Under the pieces are notes generated by a model. That model did no database searches, had not been told where the DNA came from, and was given only the letters and a program-made list of their open reading frames with translations. Both the position numbers and the translations under genes were made by a program. From a virus: a stretch of 64,000 bases of DNA. Below, one piece after another: positions 9,516 through 16,558 of this stretch; the stretch's first letter is position 1; each line of letters begins with the position of its first letter. The stretch spans positions 36,502 to 100,501 of IMG/VR virus record IMGVR_UViG_3300042907_001518; one strand, 5' to 3'.

Positions 9516-10317
9516 TAACTTCTAAAGCCTCTGGACTAAGTATGGGTGAGTCAACACTGTTATCAGCATATTGATGAAATTCGTGCAATGTTCGTTTAGC
9601 TTTTTCTGTGGCCAAGGCGATAATCTCCATTTCTCGTCCTTCTTTTTCTCTTATAGCTTCGTCTTCTAGCATTCGTATTAAACCAACCCAACTACTTTTA
9701 CCATCCTCTATTCTTTTAATGCGCTGTTCACGAGTGGCCTTTAAATCTTTGCTTATCTTTTGTTGTTCGTTTAAAAGTTTAGTATATTCATTAGTATAAC
9801 TAGCAATACTATTTCGTGCAAAATTTAATTGAGTTTCTAAGTTGGCTAATCGGGGAATATCTCTTTGATCCTCTGGCTTTTCATATTCTTTGTCTACTAA
9901 TTTTTGTAGTTTCTCGGTCTCGGCAATATGACGCTTTCGTTCTTTCATGCTACGATTAATTAATATATCAATAGTGATAAATTGTTTAATTTGAAGTTCT
10001 TCAGCGGGTAAAACGTCCTCTCGAAATTGTTTAATTAGGCCAACCCACGTATCCTCAAAATACTGTAACTCGCCCGTATCCTCATCAAACTGCCTCACCA
10101 CCTCGGTCCAGAAAGTTTTGCTGCGTAACTTGCGCTTGAGAATCTCGTTTTCGCTCTTGTCATCTAAGCTATAGAGTTGATTTTCATCAATATATCGTTT
10201 GATAGGATCCACATTGCGATTAAGAGTATCCGCAATATCTTCTATAGTTAATATGTTAATATTTTCAGTGATGAATTTTTCTTCATCTAAGCTGAGTTGT
10301 CCGCGTTTTTTAGCCAT
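9499..10317 (-). CDS. Candidate small terminase subunit
   Basis: 272 residues. The N-terminus (LTIEDIADTLNRNVDPIKRYI, about residues 22-43) reads as a helix-turn-helix; the middle (~125-220) is long charged helix/coiled coil; the tail is acidic. That order fits TerS proteins, which bind the packaging site and oligomerise. Position just upstream of the nuclease/TerL genes supports this. The ATG at 10317 is preferred over a GTG 6 bp earlier. Sequence alone does not prove the call. Confidence 0.6.
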   Translation of the reverse strand: MAKKRGQLSLDEEKFITENINILTIEDIADTLNRNVDPIKRYIDENQLYSLDDKSENEILKRKLRSKTFWTEVVRQFDEDTGELQYFEDTWVGLIKQFREDVLPAEELQIKQFITIDILINRSMKERKRHIAETEKLQKLVDKEYEKPEDQRDIPRLANLETQLNFARNSIASYTNEYTKLLNEQQKISKDLKATREQRIKRIEDGKSSWVGLIRMLEDEAIREKEGREMEIIALATEKAKRTLHEFHQYADNSVDSPILSPEALEVNDQEL

Positions 10318-10948
10318 GATCACTTATTATTTGTTTGAGTTTAATAGATAGTTTATCCATATCGCTTTTGCTAACTTTAGCGCCCCCTTTGACTCTTAAG
10401 TAAATTATACGATCTTCGCCAGTAAGATAGGTTTCACACAGTTTTAATATTTCGTTAGTCGCAATATTATTAAATAATGAACTTTCATCGCTACTAAAAG
10501 CGTTACCATAATCTTTAACTTCGTCTATTGTGGTAAGATGCATAAGATTCTTTTTGGTGTTGTTTCTATTAATCCAAGATGAATATAAGGAGCAATCATC
10601 TTTGTTAGAGTATTCTTCACAAGCGCTGGTGCTTTTTTTGCAGTGAGGATCGTAGAGTGGACAACTCAAACATGGTTTGTCGGGCCTTTGATAATTGTCT
10701 CGTTTATAGTTAAACAACCGATTGCGAACGTGGGTCCATAAAAAGTTTTCTAGGGGCCTTTTGCTGTCGTAATTTTTTAATCCTTCCAGAGCAAAAATGC
10801 TGATTTGCTGTTTCATATCATCAAAGTCGTGATATCCAAATTTAAATTTATATGCTAATTTTTTTGCTATTATATCAACGATATTAAGAAATTCAGTTTC
10901 ATCAACCTTCTTGTTCTGAGCTATTGTTTTCTTCGTTTTCTTTTTCAT
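10310..10948 (-). CDS. Phage late sigma factor, T4 gp55-like
   Basis: 212 residues. Residues ~25-85 read as sigma region 2: FGYHDFDDMKQQISIF, then FLWTHVRNRLFNYKRD, the core-binding and -10 recognition helices. No clear region 4 is present, as in T4 gp55. Unusually, residues 93-119 hold five cysteines (CLSC, C103, C110, C119), suggesting a metal-binding insert. It lies at the head of the leftward late operon, so it probably directs RNA polymerase to late promoters. Confidence 0.8.
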   Translation of the reverse strand: MKKKTKKTIAQNKKVDETEFLNIVDIIAKKLAYKFKFGYHDFDDMKQQISIFALEGLKNYDSKRPLENFLWTHVRNRLFNYKRDNYQRPDKPCLSCPLYDPHCKKSTSACEEYSNKDDCSLYSSWINRNNTKKNLMHLTTIDEVKDYGNAFSSDESSLFNNIATNEILKLCETYLTGEDRIIYLRVKGGAKVSKSDMDKLSIKLKQIISDHG

Positions 10949-11060
10949 CTAGTAATTCTGCTATTGTTTTAGTGGGTTGTGCTTTTAGATCGTCTTCTAT
11001 ATTTAGGTTTTCTTTAGCGGTAACGTGTAGTGTGCTGGGCGAAATGTTGTCAATATTCAT
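10902..11060 (-). CDS. Small acidic protein at head of late operon
   Basis: 52 residues, very acidic C-terminus (DEKENEENNSSEQEG). The ATG at 11060 has GAGG 5-8 nt upstream. It overlaps the sigma gene start by 47 bp, so the two are probably coupled. Function not recognised; a sigma-regulating role is only a guess from position. Confidence 0.65.
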   Translation of the reverse strand: MNIDNISPSTLHVTAKENLNIEDDLKAQPTKTIAELLDEKENEENNSSEQEG

Positions 11061-11097
11061 AAAAACCTCTTGCGTTAAAGTGACCAAAGTATACTAT

Positions 11098-11125
11098 ATA
11101 ATATGTTTCGTACACTTTTTGTCAA
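11098..11125 (-). promoter_or_regulatory. Leftward promoter of the late/sigma operon
   Basis: Read leftward: -35 TTGACA, 16-nt spacer, -10 TATTAT, about 38 bp before the small acidic gene. It lacks the CGATA motif seen in most rightward promoters, so the sigma operon may be under a different control class. Confidence 0.6.
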
Positions 11126-11139
11126 AAAAGGAAGATTTT

Positions 11140-11343
11140 ATGGCCACATACAAAAGATGGAATGATGCTGAACTTCAGTATATCAAAGATAACTTGGCTC
11201 TGTTTAGCGATGGTGAGTTAGCAACTAAGCTTAGTGAGATGACGGGCGAAACTGTTACTTATGGTATGATTCGTCGTCAACGTCGTAAGTTGGGTGTTAG
11301 CAAACCACGAGGCCGACGCAAGAAAAGTCAGGGATCACTATGA
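11140..11343 (+). CDS. Small basic DNA-binding protein
   Basis: 67 residues. WNDAELQYIKDNLALFSDGELATKL resembles a Myb/SANT-like helix-turn-helix, followed by a basic tail PRGRRKK like an AT-hook. Start chosen at the ATG after AAAAAGGAAG. First rightward gene, divergent from the late operon, so it may be a local transcription regulator. Confidence 0.65.
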   Translation: MATYKRWNDAELQYIKDNLALFSDGELATKLSEMTGETVTYGMIRRQRRKLGVSKPRGRRKKSQGSL

Positions 11344-11636
11344 TGAAACTATGCGGATCAGCCGTTTTATTAATGTGTAGTATGGGAGCAGACTGGAATG
11401 TTTATTATATGAGTCAACCAGTTCCGGTTGTGGCTCAACCACCAGTGGTTGTGGCTCATCCGTACTATACTCTAAATTATATGCCAGTGGTTAAGCAAGA
11501 GATTGTGATGGTGCCTGTGGTGCAGCAGGGTGTGGTTTATGGATACTACTATGATACTAGGTGGGTTCCTCAGCCAGCTCCGTGGGGACCGGATCCTTAT
11601 GCTCAATGGTTAAGATGCAGGTATTATAGATACTGA
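11340..11636 (+). CDS. Exported Pro/Val/Tyr-rich protein
   Basis: 98 residues with a short hydrophobic N-terminus (LCGSAVLLMCSMGA) that could be a signal peptide, then low-complexity PVPVVAQPPVVVAHPYY repeats and a YYDTRW/CRYYRY end. Similar Pro/Tyr-rich exported proteins are common in planctomycetes. The start overlaps the previous stop. A terminator follows. Function unknown. Confidence 0.6.
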   Translation: MMKLCGSAVLLMCSMGADWNVYYMSQPVPVVAQPPVVVAHPYYTLNYMPVVKQEIVMVPVVQQGVVYGYYYDTRWVPQPAPWGPDPYAQWLRCRYYRY

Positions 11637-11660
11637 AAAACTAGATAATAGTTTCACGAT

Positions 11661-11698
11661 GAAAAGAGGCAAGGGTCATGGTGGCTCTTGCCTTTTTT
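11661..11698 (+). terminator. Rho-independent terminator
   Basis: AGGCAAG pairs with CTTGCCT around a 13-nt loop, followed by TTTTTT. It closes the two-gene unit starting at 11,140. Confidence 0.85.
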
Positions 11699-11813
11699 AT
11701 TTGGGGAAAGTGGCTATTAAACTGGTCAATTATATATGGTTGGCTTGTTGAGTGTGGACCACCGGGCGTTTTTCAGAAAAATCTGGCATTATCTACAGAA
11801 AACAAAAAAACCC

Positions 11814-11897
11814 CCTAACTCCTTGTGGCATAAAGACTTACGACATATTCTCCCCCGCTTTTGCGTCGTAACTCCTTACTGGGCAATGGTTTACAAC
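11814..11897 (+). repeat. Double-dyad element, copy 1
   Basis: Leftmost and most divergent copy. Left dyad begins CCTAACTCCTTG and ends GACTTACGAC; the core CCCCCGC is only modestly GC-rich; right dyad CGTAACTCCTTA ends with the altered TTTACAAC. It lies between a terminator and the promoter at 11,971. The rest of 11,699-11,970 shows no gene. Confidence 0.75.
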
Positions 11898-11970
11898 AAA
11901 TGTTGAGATACTCAGATTTTTTGCCTGATTTGGCACGCGATTATTTTTTATTTTTTCAAAAGATTTCTCT

Positions 11971-11998
11971 TGCAATCTAAAGAATACTCTGTATAATG
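11971..11998 (+). promoter_or_regulatory. Promoter, TTGCAA type
   Basis: -35 TTGCAA, 16-nt spacer, -10 TATAAT, with GCCGATA directly after the -10. A purine-rich leader of about 35 nt leads to the 12,039 gene. Confidence 0.7.
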
Positions 11999-12038
11999 CC
12001 GATATAAGAAGAAGTAAGAAAGAAAGAAGGATAAGAAA

Positions 12039-12284
12039 ATGGTTTTCGAAACGCTGGACGATCTGAATCACTATATCTCGTATGCTGAACCGGATTCGAT
12101 CAACGGATTCCGAGTTGTTGGTGAATTGTTTGATGACTTGAGAGATACGGCTAACAGGGCTAGGGCTGATTGGTATCCTTTGTGCGATGCCTTCGGTTGC
12201 ATGGAAGAGTATATGATGGGAGAAGGTGAGTACCTTGAGATAGATGCGAATGGAGTGATTATTAATTCTAGCGTATACTTCTGA
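12039..12284 (+). CDS. Small acidic protein, 81 aa
   Basis: Acidic, with Trp/Cys-containing middle (RADWYPLCDAFGCMEEYMMG). It has its own promoter and a polypurine leader instead of a classic ribosome site. Single-gene unit; function not recognised. Confidence 0.7.
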   Translation: MVFETLDDLNHYISYAEPDSINGFRVVGELFDDLRDTANRARADWYPLCDAFGCMEEYMMGEGEYLEIDANGVIINSSVYF

Positions 12285-12290
12285 ACAGTA

Positions 12291-12318
12291 TTGACAATCT
12301 AAAAATATTCGGTATAAT
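12291..12318 (+). promoter_or_regulatory. Promoter
   Basis: -35 TTGACA, 16-nt spacer without CGATA, -10 TATAAT; starts 7 bp after the preceding stop and drives the 49-residue gene at 12,345. Confidence 0.7.
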
Positions 12319-12344
12319 TCAGACATAAGGAAGAGAGAAAGATA

Positions 12345-12494
12345 ATGACCATCCAAGTACAACACACCATTCGTCGCCTAGTTGCTCGCCACGGATATTC
12401 GGCCACGTTTGTTCAGCATATGGGCGAGGGTATTAGCCTGTACAGTATCGGTGGTATCATGTATCGTATTCGTGGTGATGGTACGATTCTCTAA
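12345..12494 (+). CDS. Small basic protein, 49 aa
   Basis: An ATG after GGAAGAGAGAAAGATA opens a 50-codon frame (TIRRLVARHGYS, then GISLYSIGGIMYRIRGDG). Its stop codon lies within the first bases of double-dyad copy 2. Function not recognised. Confidence 0.65.
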   Translation: MTIQVQHTIRRLVARHGYSATFVQHMGEGISLYSIGGIMYRIRGDGTIL

Positions 12495-12572
12495 GTTGTT
12501 ACAGCATAAGGGCTTAGGGTAAGGCGGGCGGGCCAAATTCGTCGTAAGTACTTACCACACAACGACTTATGA
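12491..12572 (+). repeat. Double-dyad element, copy 2
   Basis: Left dyad CTAAGTTGTTA/GGGCTTAGGG, core GGCGGGCGGGCC, right dyad CGTAAGTACTTA/CGACTTATGAC. The gene upstream ends inside it and the next promoter follows 60 bp later. Confidence 0.85.
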
Positions 12573-12632
12573 CTACTAAATAATTATTCTATTTGGCATG
12601 AAATTATATTTGAGAAAATCCAAAGATTTCCC

Positions 12633-12660
12633 TTGCAATGGTCGATAATATCTGTATAAT
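12633..12660 (+). promoter_or_regulatory. Promoter, TTGCAA type
   Basis: -35 TTGCAA, 16-nt spacer containing GTCGATA, -10 TATAAT. A 40-nt A/G-only leader follows. Confidence 0.75.
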
Positions 12661-12700
12661 AAGAGCACAAGAGAAAAGGAAAGAGAAAAAGGAAAAGAAA

Positions 12701-12898
12701 ATGACAATCGAAGTTTTTGACAATCAGAAGATGACCATCGGATTTGTGAAGAGCCAGAATCAAATTGAAGGAATGAATATGGTTCGCCAGTATTTCCCCA
12801 ACGTGGGAAGTGTGGACGGTCAGAGTTACCTTCCGACCAATGATAGCCGTTGCAAGATGATTGTCCCTAATGTTTACTCTTGGGAGATTGTTCGATGA
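12701..12898 (+). CDS. Small protein, paralogue of the gene at 14,117
   Basis: 65 residues. Shares with the 14,117 product the pattern I-E-V-F-D/K, TIGFV, V..FP.V, LP..D.RCK.I..NVY.W, so the two are a duplicated family. The ATG at 12701 follows a polypurine leader. No known domain recognised. Confidence 0.75.
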   Translation: MTIEVFDNQKMTIGFVKSQNQIEGMNMVRQYFPNVGSVDGQSYLPTNDSRCKMIVPNVYSWEIVR

Positions 12899-13083
12899 AT
12901 AATCTAGATAAGATTTTCTGTGCTATGCGAAGCGGTAAGTATGGTAGCGTATTAGATACTAAGGGAAATGTTCATGCTGGCATTATCAACTCTATCATGA
13001 AGGAAGATGGTAGCGGTAAGAATTGGATTGTGACGGTATATAATCGCACGGCCAAGAATACGGTTTTCATTCACGCTAAGTAA
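12895..13083 (+). CDS. Small protein, 62 aa
   Basis: ATGA overlap with the previous stop indicates coupled translation. Sequence has a compact beta pattern (GSVLDTKGNVHAG, NWIVTVYNRTAKNTVFIH). Function not recognised. Confidence 0.7.
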   Translation: MNNLDKIFCAMRSGKYGSVLDTKGNVHAGIINSIMKEDGSGKNWIVTVYNRTAKNTVFIHAK

Positions 13084-13093
13084 GGGAATATAA

Positions 13094-13201
13094 ATGTTTG
13101 ATATTAATATAGATTGGATGTGGATGGGTGTGGGATTTGTTGTTGGCATTGGTTGCTCTTGGCTTGTTTCTGACTTGGTTTTTTCTATAAGGAAGAAGTA
13201 A
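13094..13201 (+). CDS. Small membrane protein, 35 aa
   Basis: One predicted transmembrane helix (MGVGFVVGIGCSWLVSDLVF) and a basic end. It lies 10 bp after the preceding gene and its stop overlaps the next start. Confidence 0.55.
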   Translation: MFDINIDWMWMGVGFVVGIGCSWLVSDLVFSIRKK

Positions 13202-13269
13202 ATGAATAATAATATTCTGTTTGGCATATGCTTTGCTTGTGGTTGTGTGTTGACATATGTTATCTCTTG
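13201..13269 (+). CDS. Possible 22-aa membrane peptide
   Basis: A TAATG overlap opens a 22-codon hydrophobic frame (LFGICFACGCVLTYVI). Too short for certainty; position and coupling are the support. Confidence 0.35.
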
Positions 13270-13352
13270 ACGTAAGATGTTGAGGGATAACGACTTAGGG
13301 CTAATCGGGCGGCGATTTCTTTACCTAAGTACTTGCAGCATATAGAGTTACA
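13270..13352 (+). repeat. Double-dyad element, copy 3 (diverged)
   Basis: CGTAAGATGTTG/CGACTTAGGG, core CGGGCGGCG, then CTAAGTACTTG/AGAGTTACAG. The right dyad has lost base pairs. The following ~95 bp up to the next promoter contain no gene. Confidence 0.7.
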
Positions 13353-13448
13353 GCTAATCTAGACGGCTAGCAAACCCTATGCCATAACTGTACGAATATG
13401 GTAGGATTTGTGTCAAATTCTCTTGACATAAAAATCTCTAGATTTCTC

Positions 13449-13477
13449 TTGCAAATTAAAGATTCGTCTGGTATAAT
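13449..13477 (+). promoter_or_regulatory. Promoter, TTGCAA type
   Basis: -35 TTGCAA, 17-nt spacer, -10 TATAAT, followed at once by GTCGATA. Drives the 13,516-13,867 pair through an A/G-rich leader. Confidence 0.7.
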
Positions 13478-13515
13478 GTCGATATAAGAGTAAGAGAGAA
13501 AGAAAGAGAAAGAAG

Positions 13516-13662
13516 ATGATGAATAAGACTATGAAGAATGCAAGTAAGAGAATCAAGAATCTTGAGATTCGTGAAAAGGCATACGCTATGCCGATTGTTG
13601 TTAAGGATATGAAAGTGAATGATGAAATGGTTCGTAAGTTTTTTGAAAGCATGAAGGGTTAA
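13516..13662 (+). CDS. Small basic protein, 48 aa
   Basis: Lys/Met-rich helix (NKTMKNASKRIKNLEIREKA). Double ATG at 13516/13519 after an AGAAAGAAG leader. The next gene starts 4 bp after its stop. Function not recognised. Confidence 0.6.
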   Translation: MMNKTMKNASKRIKNLEIREKAYAMPIVVKDMKVNDEMVRKFFESMKG

Positions 13663-13666
13663 TAAA

Positions 13667-13867
13667 ATGAATAGCAAAAGACTCGAAACTAAGTTGAATA
13701 AGTTGGGATATAGCCTCTCCAAGAATGGGGATTTTTGGGTAATCAAGGCAGGATCAGACTACCCTGCATTTGCCCGCTATTGCGTTGATTTGACCGCTGT
13801 TCAGACGTTCATCACCGATGAGCAAGCGATGAAAATGTATCGGTCTGGTCGTTCGATTCCGGCTTGA
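13667..13867 (+). CDS. Small protein, 66 aa
   Basis: Second gene of a two-gene unit. An N-terminal basic helix is followed by FWVIKAGSDYPAFARYCVD and a C-terminal helix. Its stop codon borders double-dyad copy 4. Function not recognised. Confidence 0.7.
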   Translation: MNSKRLETKLNKLGYSLSKNGDFWVIKAGSDYPAFARYCVDLTAVQTFITDEQAMKMYRSGRSIPA

Positions 13868-13951
13868 TATAAGTCCTTGCTGCTACAGCACTTAGGACGA
13901 GCCGGCGCCGCCGAATTTGACGTAACTCCTTTAGTACCAATACTTTACGAC
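13868..13951 (+). repeat. Double-dyad element, copy 4
   Basis: ATAAGTCCTTG/GCACTTAGG, core GCCGGCGCCGCC (contains palindromic GGCGCC), right dyad CGTAACTCCTTT/ACTTTACGAC. Confidence 0.85.
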
Positions 13952-14004
13952 TATTTTTTCACGAAACCATGTGTCCATTGGAACGATGAAAAATATCTTT
14001 TCGA

Positions 14005-14033
14005 CCTAAAGCCTTACAACATAAAGACTTAGG
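14005..14033 (+). repeat. Solitary half of the double-dyad element
   Basis: CCTAAAGCCTTA and TAAAGACTTAGG form one complete left-type dyad, without core or partner, 53 bp past copy 4. Confidence 0.7.
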
Positions 14034-14063
14034 AAAAATCTAAAAATCTTTTAAAGATAGAAT

Positions 14064-14092
14064 TTGACTTTAGCCGATAACTAAGATATAAT
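14064..14092 (+). promoter_or_regulatory. Promoter
   Basis: -35 TTGACT, 17-nt spacer with GCCGATA, -10 TATAAT. Heads the four-gene unit 14,117-15,112. Confidence 0.75.
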
Positions 14093-14116
14093 TCAGCATA
14101 AGAAAGAGAGAATGAA

Positions 14117-14302
14117 ATGGTTATCGAAGTTTTCAAAGATGGTCGAACGATTGGTTTTGTGGTTGCAAAAGATAGGCTATCTTCGGTCGATCTGATCGTT
14201 AAGGCTTTCCCCCAAGTGGATCGTGTTGAGACAAATTCATCGCTCCCCAAGAGTGATCCACGATGCAAAAAAATCGCTGAAAATGTTTACGCTTGGGCTT
14301 GA
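14117..14302 (+). CDS. Small protein, paralogue of the gene at 12,701
   Basis: 61 residues with the same skeleton as the 12,701 product: VIEVF, TIGFV, V.KAFPQVD, SLPKSDPRCKKI, NVYAW. Both are first genes behind their own promoter. Unknown function. Confidence 0.75.
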   Translation: MVIEVFKDGRTIGFVVAKDRLSSVDLIVKAFPQVDRVETNSSLPKSDPRCKKIAENVYAWA

Positions 14303-14353
14303 CCCACTATGCCAGACCTGATAGAATCCAACCAACACAGAAAAGGAAAGAAT

Positions 14354-14689
14354 ATGAAACAGAAATTTGAGATTATCGAAAACGCTAAGAAACAGGCCCG
14401 TATGTGCTTCCTTGGGATTGCTATCCCAACAGAAGTAAAGAATATTGATGGAGAAATGATTCAGGTTGAAAAGGTGATAAAGTTCAACCGTAAGGCTTTG
14501 AAGAATATCGGTAAGCGTAAGGCTGAAAAAGCCGATCCTAGGCTGATTGGTGGTGAAGATACCATGATCGTTCGGGCTGGAAAGCCGGGTTCGCGTGAAC
14601 GTGTTGAGGCTCTGACCATGCAGTATGGTGCTATCCTTGCTTGTGGTGAGGAAGTTTCGCCCTTCGCGTTCAAGGCTGATGACGAATGA
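14354..14689 (+). CDS. Hypothetical protein, 111 aa
   Basis: The ATG at 14354 has AAAGGAAAG upstream. The protein is basic in the middle (FNRKALKNIGKRKAEKADP) and has no clear domain. It ends overlapping the next start by 11 bp. Confidence 0.7.
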   Translation: MKQKFEIIENAKKQARMCFLGIAIPTEVKNIDGEMIQVEKVIKFNRKALKNIGKRKAEKADPRLIGGEDTMIVRAGKPGSRERVEALTMQYGAILACGEEVSPFAFKADDE

Positions 14690-14801
14690 AAACGAAAAAA
14701 CTGTTCAGAAAATGAAGAAAGAAACCCAACGGGCTATTTCTCATGTTATGATGTTGGAAAAAATGTATTTGGAAATGATCAAACAAAAGGAAAAGAAATG
14801 A
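14679..14801 (+). CDS. Small helical protein, 40 aa
   Basis: Lys/Glu/Met-rich single helix (KMKKETQRAISHVMMLEKMY). The start overlaps the end of the previous gene and the stop overlaps the next ATG (ATGA), so three genes are translationally chained. Confidence 0.6.
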   Translation: MTNENEKTVQKMKKETQRAISHVMMLEKMYLEMIKQKEKK

Positions 14802-15112
14802 CACACTCTGAAGCATACATGATGGTTCGCGGCAAGCGTGGCGTTATGCGTCGTAAGGTTGGTAACAATACCTATGCTGAAATCTTGCAGGATGGGTCGA
14901 TTGGTATCATGCTTCATAGTACGTATGTGGTAAAGATTCACACTGGCGATACATATACTATGCAAACGGGTGGGTGGTATACTGTTACTACAAAAGATAG
15001 AATCAATCAGTATGTTCCGGGACGAGTGTATCAAGCGGATGGGCAGTGGTACTATAAGCATCCTAAGGGCAAGACGTATGAATTCATCGACGGAATGGTA
15101 GTGGGGAATTGA
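14798..15112 (+). CDS. Phage protein with W-x-TVTTKDRIN motif, 104 aa
   Basis: Contains VVKIHTGDTYTMQTGGWYTV followed by TTKDRIN, a pattern I have seen in small proteins of unknown function across tailed phages (an H/T-G-x-x-I strand, then GGW.T.TTKDR.N). ATGA-coupled to the upstream gene; the stop abuts double-dyad copy 5. Confidence 0.75.
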   Translation: MTHSEAYMMVRGKRGVMRRKVGNNTYAEILQDGSIGIMLHSTYVVKIHTGDTYTMQTGGWYTVTTKDRINQYVPGRVYQADGQWYYKHPKGKTYEFIDGMVVGN

Positions 15113-15195
15113 CGTAAAGCCTTGCCACTAAAGAACTTAGGGCGAGGCCGCGCCGCCCCGCGAAGCGTAAGTGCTTATGCTGCAACAACTTACGA
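15112..15195 (+). repeat. Double-dyad element, copy 5
   Basis: CGTAAAGCCTTG/GAACTTAGGG, core GGCCGCGCCGCCCCGCG, right dyad CGTAAGTGCTTA/CAACTTACGACG. It starts on the last base of the upstream gene. Confidence 0.85.
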
Positions 15196-15252
15196 CGAAT
15201 CTTAACGCAACTCTCGTGCCAAAAATATTTTTGTTTTTTCCAAAGATTTCGC

Positions 15253-15280
15253 TTGCATTGGTCGATTATATCTGTATAAT
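15253..15280 (+). promoter_or_regulatory. Promoter, TTGCAT type
   Basis: -35 TTGCAT, 16-nt spacer with GTCGATT, -10 TATAAT; heads the unit 15,318-16,031. Confidence 0.7.
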
Positions 15281-15317
15281 GACAGCATCACAAGGGAAAC
15301 CCATAAGGAAGTCGATA

Positions 15318-15515
15318 ATGTATTCTTTCGAAGAAATCAACAGTATCCTTGATCAGATGGCACAGCAAGGTACAATTGAGCCTATGGTCGAGCCGATTGA
15401 CGATCCCAGCGAGGAAGTAAATTTTTGGGATTGGGCCGATGTGGTTGGTGCAGTTGACGATTTCGCTCCTCAGTCTATGGTTGACGAGGACGGTGAAGTA
15501 TGGTATGTTTCTTGA
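15318..15515 (+). CDS. Small acidic protein, 65 aa
   Basis: Start at 15318 is the first ATG downstream of the promoter; AAGGA lies 11 nt upstream. Acidic, with NFWDWADVVGAVDD in the centre. Unknown function. Confidence 0.7.
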   Translation: MYSFEEINSILDQMAQQGTIEPMVEPIDDPSEEVNFWDWADVVGAVDDFAPQSMVDEDGEVWYVS

Positions 15516-15525
15516 ATAGGAGAAA

Positions 15526-15771
15526 ATGATGAGTCACCCTGACCCCCTTTATGATGCTGATAACTCTTATGAGGATGATATGAATTACGATGACCACAAT
15601 GATTTTTGGGGATTGCCCGAAAATGAGTTGGATGAACTGCAAGATGAGGAAGACGAGGAGAATGATTGGGATGATTCGTATGATGATAGTATGGATGGGG
15701 ATCATGAGAGTGGCCTATCTTCCGCTGGATGGGGAACCGATGAGGATTACGGCTACTATGGTGATGAGTGA
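15526..15771 (+). CDS. Highly acidic protein, 81 aa
   Basis: More than 40 percent Asp/Glu, with a long Asp/Glu run near the centre, plus Trp and Tyr. Such acidic proteins can act as DNA mimics; that is only a possibility here. Preceded by AGGAG. Confidence 0.7.
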   Translation: MMSHPDPLYDADNSYEDDMNYDDHNDFWGLPENELDELQDEEDEENDWDDSYDDSMDGDHESGLSSAGWGTDEDYGYYGDE

Positions 15772-15803
15772 ATATTAATAGTTTAACTTTAAGGAAAAAA
15801 GAA

Positions 15804-16031
15804 ATGAAGTGCATTGTAACTCACACGGATACTTTTGCTGGTGAGGCTAACTACGGTTGGGTAAAGCGTTGGGAGTTTGTACCCAAGTATGAATCTCAGC
15901 GTAGCGTTATTCGCAAGGCCAAGGCTTTGGCCGGCTTTACGGGTGTAAAGTCTGAAACCGAAGATTATGGTGACGGCTATACCATTAAGCCTCGCGGCTA
16001 TGCTCAAATCATCTTTGTTGATTTTGAGTAA
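15804..16031 (+). CDS. Hypothetical protein, 75 aa
   Basis: The ATG at 15804 has AAGGAAAAAAG upstream. Mixed alpha/beta sequence (KCIVTHTDTF, WVKRWEFVPKY, AQIIFVDFE) compatible with a small ferredoxin-like fold. Not recognised. Confidence 0.65.
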   Translation: MKCIVTHTDTFAGEANYGWVKRWEFVPKYESQRSVIRKAKALAGFTGVKSETEDYGDGYTIKPRGYAQIIFVDFE

Positions 16032-16043
16032 AGTTTTCCTCGT

Positions 16044-16125
16044 CGTAAACCCTTTGTACGTAAGCACTTAGGGCCGACGGGGCGCGCCGGCCTCGACGTA
16101 AGTCCTTTGATACCAAACACTTACG
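16044..16125 (+). repeat. Double-dyad element, copy 6
   Basis: CGTAAACCCTTT/GCACTTAGGG, core GGGGCGCGCCGGCC (palindromic GGCGCGCC), right dyad CGTAAGTCCTTT/ACACTTACGG. Confidence 0.85.
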
Positions 16126-16175
16126 GCTAAAAAGATTTTTCTCTTTGGCATGGCATTATTTTTCAAGAATCCCTC

Positions 16176-16203
16176 TTGCATTGGTCGATAAATATGATAT
16201 GCT
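16176..16203 (+). promoter_or_regulatory. Promoter, TTGCAT type
   Basis: -35 TTGCAT, 16-nt spacer with GTCGATA, weak -10 TATGCT; precedes the 16,235 gene. Confidence 0.6.
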
Positions 16204-16234
16204 TAGGGTATCACAAGAGAAGAAAGGGTTAATC

Positions 16235-16498
16235 ATGAGTGTTGACGGAACCTATAACGGATACGCTAACTACCAGACTTGGAACGTTTGTCTGTGGATT
16301 GCCAATGATCAATTTCTGTATGGTCTGGCAAGTCAATGTGAGTCTTATAATGATTTTAAGATTTTACTGCGTGATATTTTTGACTCGAACGATATGAAGC
16401 ATGAAACGCCGGACAGCGTTTCTTGGAACGATAGCGGCATCAACCTTGCGGAATTGCAAGAGTTTTGGGTCGAAAATTTTTCTAAAGTTTGTGCTTGA
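16235..16498 (+). CDS. Phage protein with NY-TWNV-LWI motif, 87 aa
   Basis: GYANYQTWNVCLWIANDQ is the hallmark of a widespread family of small phage/plasmid proteins of unknown function (often labelled DUF7249-like). The rest, FKILLRDIF and ELQEFWVENF, is helical. The ATG at 16235 follows GGGTTAATC. Confidence 0.75.
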   Translation: MSVDGTYNGYANYQTWNVCLWIANDQFLYGLASQCESYNDFKILLRDIFDSNDMKHETPDSVSWNDSGINLAELQEFWVENFSKVCA

Positions 16499-16522
16499 CA
16501 AGTGTCGATAATAGGGTAGAAT
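16495..16522 (+). promoter_or_regulatory. Promoter overlapping upstream stop codon
   Basis: -35 TTGACA includes the TGA of the upstream gene; 16-nt spacer with GTCGATA; -10 TAGAAT. Confidence 0.75.
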
Positions 16523-16558
16523 GGTGCTAAAGGGTTTTTCTAACTGAAGGAGTTTCTT

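Noticed and set aside
14685-14712. 9-codon frame after the 14,354 gene
   Set aside because: A longer, doubly coupled 40-codon frame (14,679-14,801) explains the same DNA.
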